The notes under the pieces were generated by a model. That model was not told the DNA's origin. It did not search any database and saw only the letters and a list, made by a program, of their open reading frames with translations. Shown here piece by piece: positions 12,509-23,151 of a stretch of 64,000 bases of DNA. Position 1 is the first letter of the stretch. Each line of letters starts with the position of its first letter. The position numbers were made by a program, and so were the translations under genes. Source of the stretch: Vulcanisaeta sp. JCM 16161 (lineage in GTDB: Archaea > Thermoproteota > Thermoprotei > Thermoproteales > Thermocladiaceae); contig NZ_BBDO01000002.1 in assembly GCF_001316285.1 (NCBI RefSeq), positions 215,204 to 279,203 of the forward strand, written 5' to 3'.

Positions 12509-13377
12509 GCAATAGGTATAGTCTGAAGAATAAGGTAATTAGTTGGGTTAGGCTTGGTATATCGTACATAATACTCGCTATAGTAGCTGCCATAGCGATA
12601 TTCCCAATATATTACATAATAATCACGTCCGTAAACCCAATACCAACCCTTGCCTCAATAACCCTACGCTCACTCCTACCTGAGCACCCATCACTAGAGG
12701 CATATTATTACATATTGTTTAAGGAACCATTTCTGCTTTGGCTCAGGAACAGCCTAATTCTCGCGACAGGTACCATAGCCATTACGGTGATAGTCGCCTT
12801 CATAACGGGGGCTGCCCTGTCGAGGTTTAACGTACCTGGAAAAACAACGCTTATGGTGACGATCTACGTCATGACGTTCTTCCCGTTTGCAGCAACGGCG
12901 CTGCCGCTTTACCTAATGTTCGCATCGCTGGGTATGCTTAGGGGGTGGGCCGTATACGTAGCTTTAATATTGGCTTATTCTGGAGGTACGTCGATATTTA
13001 GTTCATACCTGGTTAAGGTGTTCCTTGATAGGGTACCTAGGGATTATGAGGAGGCGGCGTTGATTGACGGCTTAACGAGACCCGGGGCCTTCTTTAGGAT
13101 TCTCCTGCCGATGGCTAAGCCGATAATTGCGTTTGTGGCGCTCCTGGCGTTCATGGGCGCCTACACGGATTACGCATTGGCCAATGCTTTCATAATGCAG
13201 GGTAGTATGTGGACGCTGACCCTGGGCATGTATTATCTGGCCTTCGTTAATAGGGCAACGCTGTATAATGTGCTTGCAGCATTCTCCGTGCTCATGGGAA
13301 TACCGATATTCGCAATATTCATTGCATTCCAGAAGTACCTGGTGCAGATATACGCGATGGGCGGAATTAAGGCATGA
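12505..13377 (+). CDS. Sugar ABC transporter permease, MalG type
   Basis: Second membrane subunit, 290 residues, six predicted transmembrane segments. EAA loop DYEEAALIDGLTRPGAFFRI. It starts on the ATGA overlap with the MalF-type gene. No ATPase gene follows, so the importer must borrow an ATPase encoded elsewhere, as with shared MsmK-like subunits in other organisms. Intact. Confidence 0.93.
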   Translation: MSNRYSLKNKVISWVRLGISYIILAIVAAIAIFPIYYIIITSVNPIPTLASITLRSLLPEHPSLEAYYYILFKEPFLLWLRNSLILATGTIAITVIVAFITGAALSRFNVPGKTTLMVTIYVMTFFPFAATALPLYLMFASLGMLRGWAVYVALILAYSGGTSIFSSYLVKVFLDRVPRDYEEAALIDGLTRPGAFFRILLPMAKPIIAFVALLAFMGAYTDYALANAFIMQGSMWTLTLGMYYLAFVNRATLYNVLAAFSVLMGIPIFAIFIAFQKYLVQIYAMGGIKA

Positions 13378-13447
13378 GAAGTTGAAAATAATTAAAAGAA
13401 TAATTGAAAAGAAAAGTTTAAATATCTAAAAAAAATACCCAAATATT

Positions 13448-16224
13448 ATGACAAATAAAATAATATACACGGTATTTCTTTTACTAATAGTAGCAGTACT
13501 ACTCGCAGCACCCAGAGCCCATGCCCAAAGCTCATGTCTATACATAGTGTCCTTCAATGTGACACCGACGTCGGGTCCTGCATACATAACAGTGGCAATA
13601 ACAGGATTGCCAGAGGGCCATGAAGTTTATCTACACTGGGGCATTGAGCCGTATCCGCAGGGACCTTGGTCAAGCGTTACTGATACGTTAATGACCTGGA
13701 ACGGGACCAGTTACGTAGCCACAATTGGGCCATTCCAACCTGGTACCTGGGTTGCTTGGGTATTTCATGATGCAACCACGAATACCTGGATTAACTATCA
13801 ATGCGTACCCTTCTGGAACTGGAACGTTGATGTTAATCCACCGAATCAGGCTATACATGGGCCTATGTTTACCCAAATGGCTCAATACTAATAACGGTGC
13901 TCGGTAGAACGCCAGACAACATACTCCTTTGGTACGGCCTAACCTCAGGCCCTGGAAACGTGCCCTGGTACACCACGAGCGGTGCGCCGGGCGCCATGAA
14001 CGCAACAATGACGTTCAACCCACTCTGGGGTAATTACTCAGTCATGATTGGGCCATTCAAACCGGGGCAGTGGGTGCAATGGGTTTATTGGGACACGACG
14101 ACCAATACCTGGCTCCACTGCTCAACCAATTTAATAAGTGGCGTTGTAACATGCACACCCAATGGGAATTTTGCAATACAGGATGTCTACTCACCATTAG
14201 TTTTCATAAACGCCACATACAGTAGGTACGTTTACCTGGTTGGGCAGAATGCCACTGTCTACGTACTTTTTAAGAATGAGTTTGGAGAGCCCGTTACGGT
14301 TAACATGACGCTCACGGTAAATAATGAGGAATTCAATTATTACGATATAACCATAATGCCGGGTTACTACACGGTGGCGCTTAACTTTACCGTGAATATG
14401 CCACAGGGCATTTATACGCCTATGCTCACGGTCTACAGCCTAGGAACCACACTGACCCAAGCCTCACTACCAAGTCTCTATGTACTCAATACAACTGGTA
14501 AGCCACCAATTAGCCTTGTCATTGTATGGAACATGCATCAACCACTTTATATTGAGCCTAACGGCACGTGGGAGCAGGCCTGGTCCTACTTCATACATGC
14601 CACGACTTCCTATGGAATGGGACGTGGGTCGGTGCCTATGAACTTCAGGCATTACTGCTTAGTGAGTATAATGTAAGCGTAACCATCGACTTCACACCCG
14701 TGCTTCTGTATCAGTGGGAGACAATACTCACTGAGGGTACGTTCCCCTACTCACCCGCTTGGCCAAGCCCATCAACACTTAATGTAAACATGACCCAGTG
14801 CCTCGAGGCCATAAACTACACAATTAGCCTATACAGGGAGCTTGCCCAGGAGGGTAGGGTCGAGATTTTAACCGTGCCATTCTACCACCCATTGCAGGCA
14901 ATAATCTATGATAATGGTTGGCAGAGCGACCTACTGGCTCAAATACTCATGGGTGAGGAGATGACTGAGGAGGTATTTGGCGTTAGGGCAACGGGCGCTT
15001 GGACACCCGAGATGGCATTTAACATGGGTCTGGTCCACTTATATAATGAGACGGGTATTGAATTCACAATACTTGATGCCCAGGCATTCCTACCCTACGC
15101 AACCGTAGTCAGCGGTACTCCATCACCGTACGGGCCTATAATTGTTGAGGACTCTACTGGTGAACAGGTGATAGTCCTGTTCAGGGATACGGACCTCTCG
15201 AACGCATTCTCCTTCGCCTACTTCAGCCAATCACCGCAGGTAACCGCCAGAGAATTGATTCATTACCTAGCCAGGATATACATGCAGAACCCGGGCGCTG
15301 TCATCGTGGTGGCGTTAGATGGCGAGAACCCACTAATCTTTAACCCAACCACTGGGCCTGCCGACCTACAGGCTATTTACCAAGTACTCTCCGAGTACCA
15401 GGTACCTGGTTCATAACGCAGACGGCCAGCGAGGCCATAGAAACCCACAAACCCATAGCAATACTGACTAACCTGCCCGAGTCCTCATGGGCCCTAAACC
15501 TAAACAATTGGAATAATGGCTATCCAGGTAAGGTCGAGATATGGCGCTCGGTAGCTCTTGCCAGGGAGTACCTAGTGGCGTTTACGAAGGCCGTGGGCAT
15601 GCCAATATCACCTGTAGTACCACTACCCTTCAACATAACACCGAACTCAACAAATCCCATATACACGCTGTGGAACTACCTATACATTGCCGAGGGTAGT
15701 GACTGGACCTGGCAGACTGGACCTCCGAACTACGGCCCGGCTTGGTTCCAGGAGCAGGCATTGACGTACACGAGCGCCATAATTAATACCATAGAGGATT
15801 GGTTATCCCAGGTCAAGCTTGTTAAGTACGTTGTTAAGGATGATGCGTGGTACTCCAGATATACAACGGCCTGAACTACACACTATACGTAACGCTGGTT
15901 GTGGGTAATGGCACGTACACAATTGCTAAGCCCATAGTGCTGAAACCGCACCACATAATGACGATACCCGTGATAGGCATTGAGAATGCAACGATAGCTC
16001 AGCTATACTCACCGATTACGGATAATGAACTTGGTGACCACCCAATACCAATTAACCAATACGGATTCCCACTAGCCACATTTGCGCTATCGCACGGAAA
16101 CTCACAGGCAATATCAGCAACGCAGGGAGAATCCAGTGAATTAATAACAGGCCTTATAGCTGTTTTACTTAGTGCGTCAGTAATAATGATGATTTTACTA
16201 ATTCAAAGAGGAATACTTAGGTAA
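13448..16224 (+). CDS. Secreted, membrane-anchored GH57 amylopullulanase-like enzyme with tandem N-terminal modules
   Basis: Probable extracellular starch/pullulan hydrolase of about 925 residues. Signal peptide: residues 1-27 ending near APRAHAQS. Then two related modules of about 100 residues; each closes with the same unit (IGPFQPGTWVAWVFHDATTN at about residue 95 and IGPFKPGQWVQWVYWDTTTN at about 200). The GH57 domain follows with WNMHQPLY, GAWTPEMAF (nucleophile Glu), a DTDLSNAFSF segment with the acid Asp, and ALDGENPL. A single transmembrane segment near the C-terminus (LITGLIAVLLSASVIMMILL) anchors it. Breaks near 13848, 14600, 15402 and 15850 are one-base errors; frames resume at SGYTWAYVYPNGS, HDFLWNGTWVG, GTWFITQTAS and LQIYNGLNYT. 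It supplies oligosaccharides to the ABC importer just upstream. Confidence 0.9.
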
Positions 16225-16262
16225 CTTCTTGTCATATGATAGTAGATAATATAAGTTAAAAA

Positions 16263-16481
16263 TCATTTCTCCTCTTTGCCCAATTCCTTAGAGGTTATTG
16301 AGTAATACCTACTTAGTACTGGGCATCCACGACCACCACTAAGGCAGAAATTAATGAATTTACTCCTGCTTACCCTCCAATCCTCAGGCGACATGAGTAT
16401 ACAACGCTCACCATCATACGTCCTCTGATAAAAAAATGCACTTATTCCCACTGCTAGATGACACGGTAATTCACGACGCAC
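16263..16481 (-). CDS. Small cysteine-containing protein
   Basis: 72 residues with GTG start at 16481. Cysteines at LPCHL, ERCIL, NFCLSGGRGCPVL suggest metal binding. No family name recognised. It starts 24 bases after the stop of the broken zinc-ribbon gene on the same strand, and the composition is that of real genes here (few rare codons, structured hydrophobic pattern), so I consider it a genuine gene in a two-gene unit. Confidence 0.6.
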   Translation of the reverse strand: MRRELPCHLAVGISAFFYQRTYDGERCILMSPEDWRVSRSKFINFCLSGGRGCPVLSRYYSITSKELGKEEK

Positions 16482-16505
16482 TAGCCTTATTTTTATTACT
16501 CCGGC

Positions 16506-16908
16506 CTATTTCTTCTTCAATTCCCTTAAGCAAGTCTCACAACATATGTAATACGTCCTCCTACCCCTCCTATACACGATTAGCACTGTTATTGGACCGC
16601 CGCAGTAATCGCACACAAAGCCGACGCTAACCAACTGCCTGCTCACCGGTCTCAGTGCTATATGAAGCCCATCCCTACCTTAGCATTAATGACACCGATT
16701 AATTCATCGAAGTCCTAGCCCTTACGACGGTATGTACTTATCATAAAACCAACTTGAAGCACTCACCGAGCCTAGTAATTATAAGCGCCTTCAGTGAATT
16801 CTCTGGAGCATCTGCCGTAAATTTAACGCTCTTATTAACTAATGACTTCAATGCCTGTATACAGTTATCCTCGACAGCAGTGAACCTAGTAAGTCTTAAT
16901 AATAGCAT
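16506..16908 (-). CDS. Small zinc-ribbon-like protein, broken by about three indels
   Basis: Not visible as one open frame. From ATG 16908 the frame reads MLLLRLTRFTAVEDN... to GECFKLVL; after an indel near 16740 it continues as DFDELIGVINAKVGMGFI; after another near 16660 as ALRPVSRQLVSVGF and VCDYCGGPITVLIV, ending CCETCLRELKKK at 16506. The two Cys pairs (CDYC, CCETC) look like a zinc ribbon. About 133 residues. Divergent from the thiamine-binding-like gene at 16927 with only 18 bases between. Function unknown. The joined reading is an inference from codon pattern and continuity. Confidence 0.5.
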
Positions 16909-16926
16909 TAAGTTCTAGCTATAAGT

Positions 16927-17223
16927 ATGAGCGTCATTGTGGAGATAGCAGTCGATCCAATCGGGACGGGTACCCCGAGCGTTGGTGATTACGTTAAAAT
17001 TGCCATAGACGTTATTAAGAGGTCAGGTTATAAATATGAGGTAGGCCCCATGGGAACCTCGGTTGAATTACCGAGCGTTGAGGCATTGGGCAAGTTGCTC
17101 CAGGATATCCATGATGCCCTTTATAGGGCTGGTATAAAGAGGATTGTGACCACTGTTAGGATTGATGATAGGAGGGATAAGGCAATAACGATGGCTTATA
17201 AGGTTGAGAGGGTTAGTAAGTGA
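16927..17223 (+). CDS. MTH1187/YkoF-family (DUF77) protein, possibly thiamine-binding
   Basis: 98 residues with the family opening (VEIAVDPIGTGTPSVGDYVK), the central YEVGPMGTSVE and the final VTTVRIDDRRDK. This family of small ferredoxin-fold oligomers binds thiamine or its pyrimidine in bacteria; the archaeal role is unproven. Intact, and its stop overlaps the next gene's possible GTG. Confidence 0.85.
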   Translation: MSVIVEIAVDPIGTGTPSVGDYVKIAIDVIKRSGYKYEVGPMGTSVELPSVEALGKLLQDIHDALYRAGIKRIVTTVRIDDRRDKAITMAYKVERVSK

Positions 17224-17225
17224 TT

Positions 17226-17684
17226 ATGGTTAAGATACGCGTTAAACTTGGCACGGTATTCGACGACCCAGAATTCTTCGAGGTTAAAATGAACTGCACA
17301 AAATGTGGTAAGTGCTGCCTAAACACACAAATGGAGCTCCTACCTGAGGACATAGAGAGAATAGTTAGGCTTGGCTATAGGCTCAATGACTTTGCAGTGT
17401 TTGATGGCGAGACGTGGAGGTTAAGGAATGTAGATGGCCATTGCGTATTCCTTAATCCACATACCATGGAGTGCACCATTTATGAAAATAGACCAATTGG
17501 TTGTAGGCTATACCCACTGGTTTATGATAATGTTGAGGGCCCATATATTGATAGGGAATGCCCAGCGTGGAATACCGTGAATCCCAATGAAATAAATAGA
17601 CTTGGGAAGTACCTGCCATTATTCATAGCCAGGTCATACCAAACAGATCAATGGGTCAGATTGAGGTACGGCATTCGACGTTAA
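17226..17684 (+). CDS. YkgJ-type cysteine-cluster protein
   Basis: About 152 residues with the Cys-rich signature of the PF03692 family: NCTKCGKCCLNTQ near the N-terminus, HCVFLNPHTMECTIYENRPI then GCRLYP, and a later ECPAW. The cysteines are thought to bind zinc or an iron-sulfur cluster. Function in archaea is unknown. I prefer ATG 17226 over the GTG at 17220, which overlaps the previous stop. Intact. Confidence 0.85.
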   Translation: MVKIRVKLGTVFDDPEFFEVKMNCTKCGKCCLNTQMELLPEDIERIVRLGYRLNDFAVFDGETWRLRNVDGHCVFLNPHTMECTIYENRPIGCRLYPLVYDNVEGPYIDRECPAWNTVNPNEINRLGKYLPLFIARSYQTDQWVRLRYGIRR

Positions 17685-17929
17685 CCATTTTACTTAAATA
17701 AATAATGCTTTAATAAACTGTCACTAAAATATCTTTTGATGATATCATCATATTAATTTAGGCATGTTTTTAGATAATGCGACGACTAATCTTATGTAAT
17801 TCATAGCTTATTTATTAAGTCATTTCAATAATCCTATGGATTTATATTTAACTATTTTTACCATTTAGAGATAAATAACCTACCAGAAGCATTTATAAAG
17901 CCCTAGTGTTTTACGGTTCATGAGATAGT
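17685..17929. other. Intergenic region before the oxidoreductase operon, with a 14-base palindrome
   Basis: No gene seen. It holds a perfect palindrome tgatgatatcatca at 17737-17750 and a TATA-like gcatttataaagcc at 17889-17902 about 30 bases before the ATG at 17930. The palindrome could be an operator or part of a transcription end signal. Confidence 0.4.
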
Positions 17930-18483
17930 ATGGCTGAGGTAACTGAATTCATAATACTTGGTAGGGGTGGGCAAGGTGGCGTTACCGCTGCTAGGATACT
18001 TGTGTCCGCTGCGCTTAAGGATGGTAAGTGGGGTCAGGCAATTCCTGAGTTTGGTGCTGAGCGCAGGGGCGCCGTTGTTAAGTCATATGCGAGGATCGCT
18101 GATAAGCCCGTACCCCTTCACAGTAATGTTAGGAAGGCTGACGTACTTATTGTCCTCGTCTCAAGCGTTTTAGACTGGTAAATGTTGATGACCTTATGAA
18201 GAGCAGGGACTCGATAATAATTGTTAATTCAGCATCACCAATAAGGACTGGATATAGGACTTACTACGTTGATGCAACATCAATAAGTGAGAAGCTTGGG
18301 CTCGTAATCGCCGGCTGGCACATAGTGAGCACTCCATTGTTGGGCGCGGTTGCTAGGGTGACGGGTGTCGTGAGCCTTAATTCAATAATTGCCTCACTGC
18401 CCGAGTTTGTTGGTAGGGAGAATCTGGTTAAATTGAATGCCGAAGCCGTTAAGATGGGTTATGAGTTGGTCAAGGGTGAGTGA
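17930..18483 (+). CDS. porC: Pyruvate (2-oxoacid):ferredoxin oxidoreductase gamma subunit, one frameshift
   Basis: Gamma subunit of the four-subunit enzyme that converts pyruvate plus CoA to acetyl-CoA, CO2 and reduced ferredoxin. It has the signature GRGGQGGVTAARIL and GAERRGAVVKSYARI. The frame breaks near 18175 and resumes as LVNVDDLMKSRDSIIIV. About 184 residues. First gene of the operon porC-porD-porA-porB. Confidence 0.93.
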
Positions 18484-18484
18484 T

Positions 18485-18760
18485 ATGAGCGCGGCTGAGA
18501 AGTTAAGGGGTCTCTTATTATCAACACCAGCCGAGGGCGCTGGCGGTAGGACAGGCACGTGGCGCGTGTATAGGCCCGTGATTAATTACTCCAAGTGCAC
18601 GAAGTGCGGGATTTGCTGGTTATACTGCCCTGAGAACGTGATTGAGTGGCTTGAGGATAAGAACGTTAGAATTGACTATAATTATTGTAAGGGCTGCGGA
18701 ATCTGCGCCGATGTTTGCCCTGTCAAGGCTATTGACATGGTTAAGGAGGGGGTGGTGTGA
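18485..18760 (+). CDS. porD: Pyruvate:ferredoxin oxidoreductase delta subunit (2x[4Fe-4S] ferredoxin)
   Basis: 91 residues with two complete 4Fe-4S motifs, CTKCGICWLYCPE and CKGCGICADVCPV. It carries electrons out of the enzyme to ferredoxin. The true start is ATG 18485, overlapping the porC stop by one or two bases; a longer upstream frame is not needed. Intact. Confidence 0.95.
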   Translation: MSAAEKLRGLLLSTPAEGAGGRTGTWRVYRPVINYSKCTKCGICWLYCPENVIEWLEDKNVRIDYNYCKGCGICADVCPVKAIDMVKEGVV

Positions 18761-19975
18761 ATGAGTAAGCAAATATCCCTCGCAAGGCAGGTTAGGAAGG
18801 TCCTGGTCGGGGATCACGCAGTCGCCGAGGCTGTGAAGCTGGCTAGGGTTAATGTTGTCTCGGCATACCCAATAACACCACAGACATTAATCGTCGAGAG
18901 GATTAGCGAAATGATCGAGAGAGGCGAATTAAAGGCTGATTATGTGAGAGTCGAGAGTGAGTTCGCCGCGTTAGCTACGGTGTACGGCGCCGCCGCAGGC
19001 GGTGCAAGGGCTTTCACCGCAACCTCAAGCCACGGACTCTTCTACATGTATGAGATGCTTTGGTGGGCCGCGGCCTCGAGGGTCCCACTCGTTATGGCTG
19101 TGGTTACTAGAGTTGTTGGGCCTCCATGGAATATACATGACGAGCACACAGACCTGCTTGCCATTAGGGATAGTGGTTGGATAATTGGAATGGCTCAAAA
19201 CGTGCAGGAGGCATTTGACATGACTCTGACGGCATTCAAAATAAGTGAGGATGAAAGGGTATTATTACCCGTCGCAGTAGGCCTTGATGGATTTATCCTA
19301 AGCCATACGGCAGAGCCCCTTGACATTCCATCACAGGAGGATGTTGATTCCTGGTTACCACCTAGGAACCCGAGAATTCCATACACCATTGAACCCGGTG
19401 GTGAGGCTATTACGATGGGTAATCTGCCTGGCAATGACGTTTACCACGCATTACTTAAGAAGTATATGGATGAGTCTATGGAATCTGCGAAGAAGGTTAT
19501 TGCGGAGGTTTATGACGAATACGCTAAATTAACGGGCAGGAGGTACGGCCCATTAACCGAGTGCTACAGATGCAGTGATGCTAAGTACCTGGCCGTATCA
19601 ATGGGTGCATGGAGTGGTGATATAATGAACGCAGTTGATAGACTTAGAGATGAGGGATACCCAATCGGTCTGTTAAGGATGAGGTATATCAGGCCATTTC
19701 CTGAGGAGGACATTGCTGGGTGGGTTAATGGCATGAAGGGAATAATCGTGTTTGATAGGGACTATTCAGCGGGTATGGGTGGTGTATTAGCCAGCGAGGT
19801 AAGTGGCTTTGTTCCTAGCAACATATCCTTCGAGGGCGTTTTAGCCGGGATTGGAGGATTTGACGTTTCATCGGATGAATTTAAGATGATAATGAGGGAG
19901 TTCGTTGATAAGGTTGAACGCGAGGGTTTAGTAAGGATTAGGAAGTACTGGTATATACCTAAGATTGAGAGGTGA
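18761..19975 (+). CDS. porA: Pyruvate:ferredoxin oxidoreductase alpha subunit
   Basis: 404 residues, intact. Family features: [18 protein letters not shown] (pyrophosphate/pyruvate-side motif), the [20 protein letters not shown] segment and [11 protein letters not shown]. It begins directly after the porD stop and ends in a TGATG overlap with porB, so it is tightly coupled. Whether the substrate is strictly pyruvate cannot be told from sequence alone; other 2-oxoacids are possible. Confidence 0.95.
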   Translation: MSKQISLARQVRKVLVGDHAVAEAVKLARVNVVSAYPITPQTLIVERISEMIERGELKADYVRVESEFAALATVYGAAAGGARAFTATSSHGLFYMYEMLWWAAASRVPLVMAVVTRVVGPPWNIHDEHTDLLAIRDSGWIIGMAQNVQEAFDMTLTAFKISEDERVLLPVAVGLDGFILSHTAEPLDIPSQEDVDSWLPPRNPRIPYTIEPGGEAITMGNLPGNDVYHALLKKYMDESMESAKKVIAEVYDEYAKLTGRRYGPLTECYRCSDAKYLAVSMGAWSGDIMNAVDRLRDEGYPIGLLRMRYIRPFPEEDIAGWVNGMKGIIVFDRDYSAGMGGVLASEVSGFVPSNISFEGVLAGIGGFDVSSDEFKMIMREFVDKVEREGLVRIRKYWYIPKIER

Positions 19976-20884
19976 TGGGCATGGTCACGATGAACGAGCT
20001 ACATAAGTATGGGAGGACTAAGTTCATAATGCCTGGCACTGCGGCATGTCCAGGCTGCCCATTGCAGGTTGGTATGAGGCAATTAGCGATGGCTCTTGAT
20101 GGTAAGTTCGTCATGGTGATACCGGCTGGTTGCTCAAGTGTAATACCAGGTTCTGCGCCGTACACGGCATACACGGTACCCGTACTCCACGTACCATTTG
20201 CATCAAGCCCAGCCGTGGCAAGCGGCATAGTTAGGGCCGTTAGGCAGAGGGGTAATAATGGACCTGTGGTTGTTTGGGCTGGTGACGGCGCAACCGCAGA
20301 TATTGGGTTCGCCACATTAAGTGGCGCTGCCTATAGGAATGAGGACATACTCTACATAATGGCTGATAACGAGGCATACATGAACACGGGAATACAGGCT
20401 AGCGGCACAACGCCCTGGATGGCTTGGACGACCACGTCACCAAGGGGTAAGACTGAGGATAAGAAGGACGTGGCGTTAATAATGCTCATGCACAAGGTGC
20501 CCTACGTAGCCACAGCAAGTATTGCCTACCCCATGGACTTCATCGACAAGGTTAGGAGGGCGATGCAGGTCAAGGGCTTCAAGTTCATACACCTACATGC
20601 ACCCTGCCCACCCGGTTGGAAGATGGACGATGCATATACGATCAGGCAGCCAGGCTCGCCGTTGAGACGGGCGCTGGATACTCTGGGAGTATAACCAGGG
20701 CAAGCTAACGATAAGTCCACCAAGCCTTCCATATAAGGATAAGTCAAGGAGAAAGCCGCTGGAGGAGTATCTAAAGATTCAGGGTAGGTTTGCCCACCTC
20801 AAGCCTGAGGATATTAAGATCATGGAGGAGAAAATAGATAGGCAGTGGGACTTGATACTCAGGCTGGCTGAGATTTTCAAATAA
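19975..20884 (+). CDS. porB: Pyruvate:ferredoxin oxidoreductase beta subunit, two frameshifts near the 3' end
   Basis: Thiamine-diphosphate-binding subunit with an additional 4Fe-4S cluster. [12 protein letters not shown] holds the first cysteines; the TPP motif is [22 protein letters not shown]...DNEAYMNTG. Two one-base losses near 20650 and 20677 disrupt the end; the frame then reads [19 protein letters not shown] and finishes [16 protein letters not shown]. About 302 residues. Several in-frame ATGs exist (19975, 19981, 19990); the first overlaps the porA stop. Confidence 0.93.
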
Positions 20885-20896
20885 TCACTTCAAATA

Positions 20897-20909
20897 AAAT
20901 TTAATAATT
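20897..20909 (+). promoter_or_regulatory. TATA-like box of serS
   Basis: aaatttaataatt is about 28 bases before ATG 20931, consistent with a leaderless start separate from the por operon. Confidence 0.5.
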
Positions 20910-20930
20910 GTGTAAATCCTAGGAACAACA

Positions 20931-22308
20931 ATGAGCTGGAGCTTATTGGATGCATTACGAAATAAACCAGACATTGTTAGGGAGTCACTCAGGAAGAGGA
21001 GGATGGACGTTAGTATCGTCGATAAATTCCTCGAATTAGACAGTAAGTGGAGGAGTCTCAAGGCGGAGATTGATGAGTTGAGGCATAGGCATAATGTAAT
21101 CACTAAGGAGGTTAGTAAGCTGAGCGGTGCTGAGAGGGAGAGGAAGATAATGGAAGCTAAGGAATTACTAAATGAGATTCAGAAGAAGGAGGAAGAGTTA
21201 GAAGGCGTTGAGAGGGAGAGGGAGAGGGTTCTTAGATCGATACCAAACCTGGTTCATGAGAGCGTACCCTATAATTGCCCGGAAGGTGTTGACGCAATAC
21301 CAGTTAGGTTTTATGGAACACCCAAGGTTTGGGTTGGGCATATTAAGGAGTTTAAGGATCAAACAGAGCGTTTTGGCTTCAATGTACCATATGAAACCAT
21401 TGATTGGAGACCCATTGGCCATGCCGACATGCTTGAGATAGTACTTGGCATGGGTGATACGCTTAAGGCCGGCGAGGTCGCTGGATCCAGGTTTTACTAC
21501 CTATTTGATGACTTGGTAATGCTTGACATGGCGTTGATAGCTACGCCATCGATTACATGACTAAGAAGGGCTTTAGACTCGTGCTTCCACCATACATGCT
21601 AAAGTACGAGGTACTCTCCGAGGTGCTGGATATGGAGACATTTAAGGACATGGTGTACAAGATCGAGAATGAGGACCTATACTTAATAGGCACTGCCGAG
21701 CACCCAATAGCCGCTTATCTAAGGCGTACAGAGCTCCTAGAGGATCAACTGCCGCTCCTATTTGTTGGCGTCTCGCCAAGCTTCAGGAGAGAGGCCAGCG
21801 CGGGTAATAGGGATATGAAGGGTATATTCAGGGTTCATCAATTCCATAAGGTTGAGCAATTTGTATTCTCACTACCCGAGGAGAGTTGGAAGTGGCATGA
21901 GGAGTTGATAAGGAATGCCGAGGAACTGTGGCAAGGCCTTGGTCTACCATACAGAGTCGTACTGCTTTGCGCCATGACATGGGTAGGTGCGCCGCCAAGC
22001 AGTATGACCTTGAGGTTTGGATGCCGGCCCAGGGAATGTATAGGGAAATGGTCTCATGCAGTAACTGCACTGACTGGCAGTCGGCTAAGCTCGGTGTCAG
22101 GGTTCTTAGGAAGGATATGAGGAGGGAGTTCGTGCATACTCTTAACTCAACAGCCATAGCGAGCACGAGAGCCATAACGGCGATCCTCGAGAATTACCAG
22201 GAACCTGATGGTACCGTGGTAATACCCAAGGTCCTGAGGAAGTACCTAGAAATATTTAGTAAGGGGCCAACCGATGCTATTTACCCGAGGAGGAAGGTGA
22301 GGAGATGA
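20931..22308 (+). CDS. serS: Seryl-tRNA synthetase, two frameshifts
   Basis: Charges tRNA-Ser. The N-terminal tRNA-binding helical hairpin spans about residues 30-105 ([20 protein letters not shown] and following). Class II motifs are present: motif 2 SPSFRREAS...[12 protein letters not shown] and motif 3 near [12 protein letters not shown]. Breaks near 21535 (resumes [12 protein letters not shown]) and 21975 (resumes [20 protein letters not shown]). About 458 residues, the common (bacterial/eukaryal-like) type rather than the rare methanogen type. Confidence 0.95.
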
Positions 22309-22334
22309 TAAGGGTAATCCAATAATTGAGTGAA

Positions 22335-23084
22335 TTAACGCCGGAGAAGCTCGGCATCACTCCATAAATTATTGAAATAGGTCTTCGCGATATCGATTAT
22401 GTAGTCCTGCCTCGAGAATAGGCTTATGTAATCCACGCCGTGCTTAATAATGAGGACCACACCACCAACACCAATAAAACCACCGCCAAATAGTTTATCC
22501 CTAATCCTAATGTGTATCCTGGGCGGCAGGTCCTTAACATGGTTAATAATGTCACGGGAAACCAACAGCCTCACCTCATTATTACGTGATATATCCTCAA
22601 CCATGGATAGCACCCTATGGTCAAGCAACTCCATGTATGGAGTTGCAACATCGAGGTTTCCATAACCCATGGACTTCATTATTAATTCCTTAGTACTATC
22701 GAGACCCCTAACAACATAGAGAAGCTCGCTTTGGGCGGCTACCCTACCCTTATAGGCCGATTCATACATTAACTGCAATGAATCTATTAATGGCTTTATT
22801 GAATTCACATAATCGGAAAACCTCTGGATTAATTTATTAAATATGTCCGTTGGTGACACGGCATAGAATAACTCAGGCCTCTTTTTATCATCGATCTCAA
22901 CGTAACCCAGCCTATACAGCTTATGAAGTACTGAGTATACCTTAGATGATGGTATGTTGGCCTTCATCGCGACATCTCTTGCGGTTAATGGACCATTCTC
23001 CACAAGCGCTATGTATGCCTTTATGTCGTAACTTGTTAATCCTATGAACCTGGCGAGCTCCTGAAGTCTCTTCTCAATGCTCAT
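22335..23084 (-). CDS. TrmB-family transcriptional regulator
   Basis: 249 residues, intact. N-terminal winged helix: YDIKAYIALVENGPLTARDV and IPSSKVYSVLHKLYRLGYVE, the TrmB hallmark. A short coiled linker follows near residues 95-115, then a domain of about 130 residues related to the TrmB effector core but without the long C-terminal sugar-binding part of P. furiosus TrmB (338 residues). It is divergent from the tetraether synthase gene, with about 67 bases between starts, so it may control that gene or itself. The sugar genes are 6 kb away. Confidence 0.85.
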   Translation of the reverse strand: MSIEKRLQELARFIGLTSYDIKAYIALVENGPLTARDVAMKANIPSSKVYSVLHKLYRLGYVEIDDKKRPELFYAVSPTDIFNKLIQRFSDYVNSIKPLIDSLQLMYESAYKGRVAAQSELLYVVRGLDSTKELIMKSMGYGNLDVATPYMELLDHRVLSMVEDISRNNEVRLLVSRDIINHVKDLPPRIHIRIRDKLFGGGFIGVGGVVLIIKHGVDYISLFSRQDYIIDIAKTYFNNLWSDAELLRR

Positions 23085-23121
23085 ACTAAGACACTTCTGA
23101 GAGTATCAGTTGGTGACAAAG

Positions 23122-23136
23122 TTTTTAAATAATTAA
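23122..23136. promoter_or_regulatory. TATA-like element between the TrmB regulator and the tetraether synthase gene
   Basis: tttttaaataatta is about 25 bases before ATG 23152 (leaderless on the plus strand). Read in the other direction it lies about 40 bases before the regulator start at 23084. Confidence 0.45.
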
Positions 23137-23151
23137 CCCTCAACTACCGTA

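Noticed and set aside
13688..14008. 106-codon minus-strand frame inside the GH57 gene
   Set aside because: It opposes the tandem N-terminal modules, whose duplicated sequence proves the plus strand is coding.
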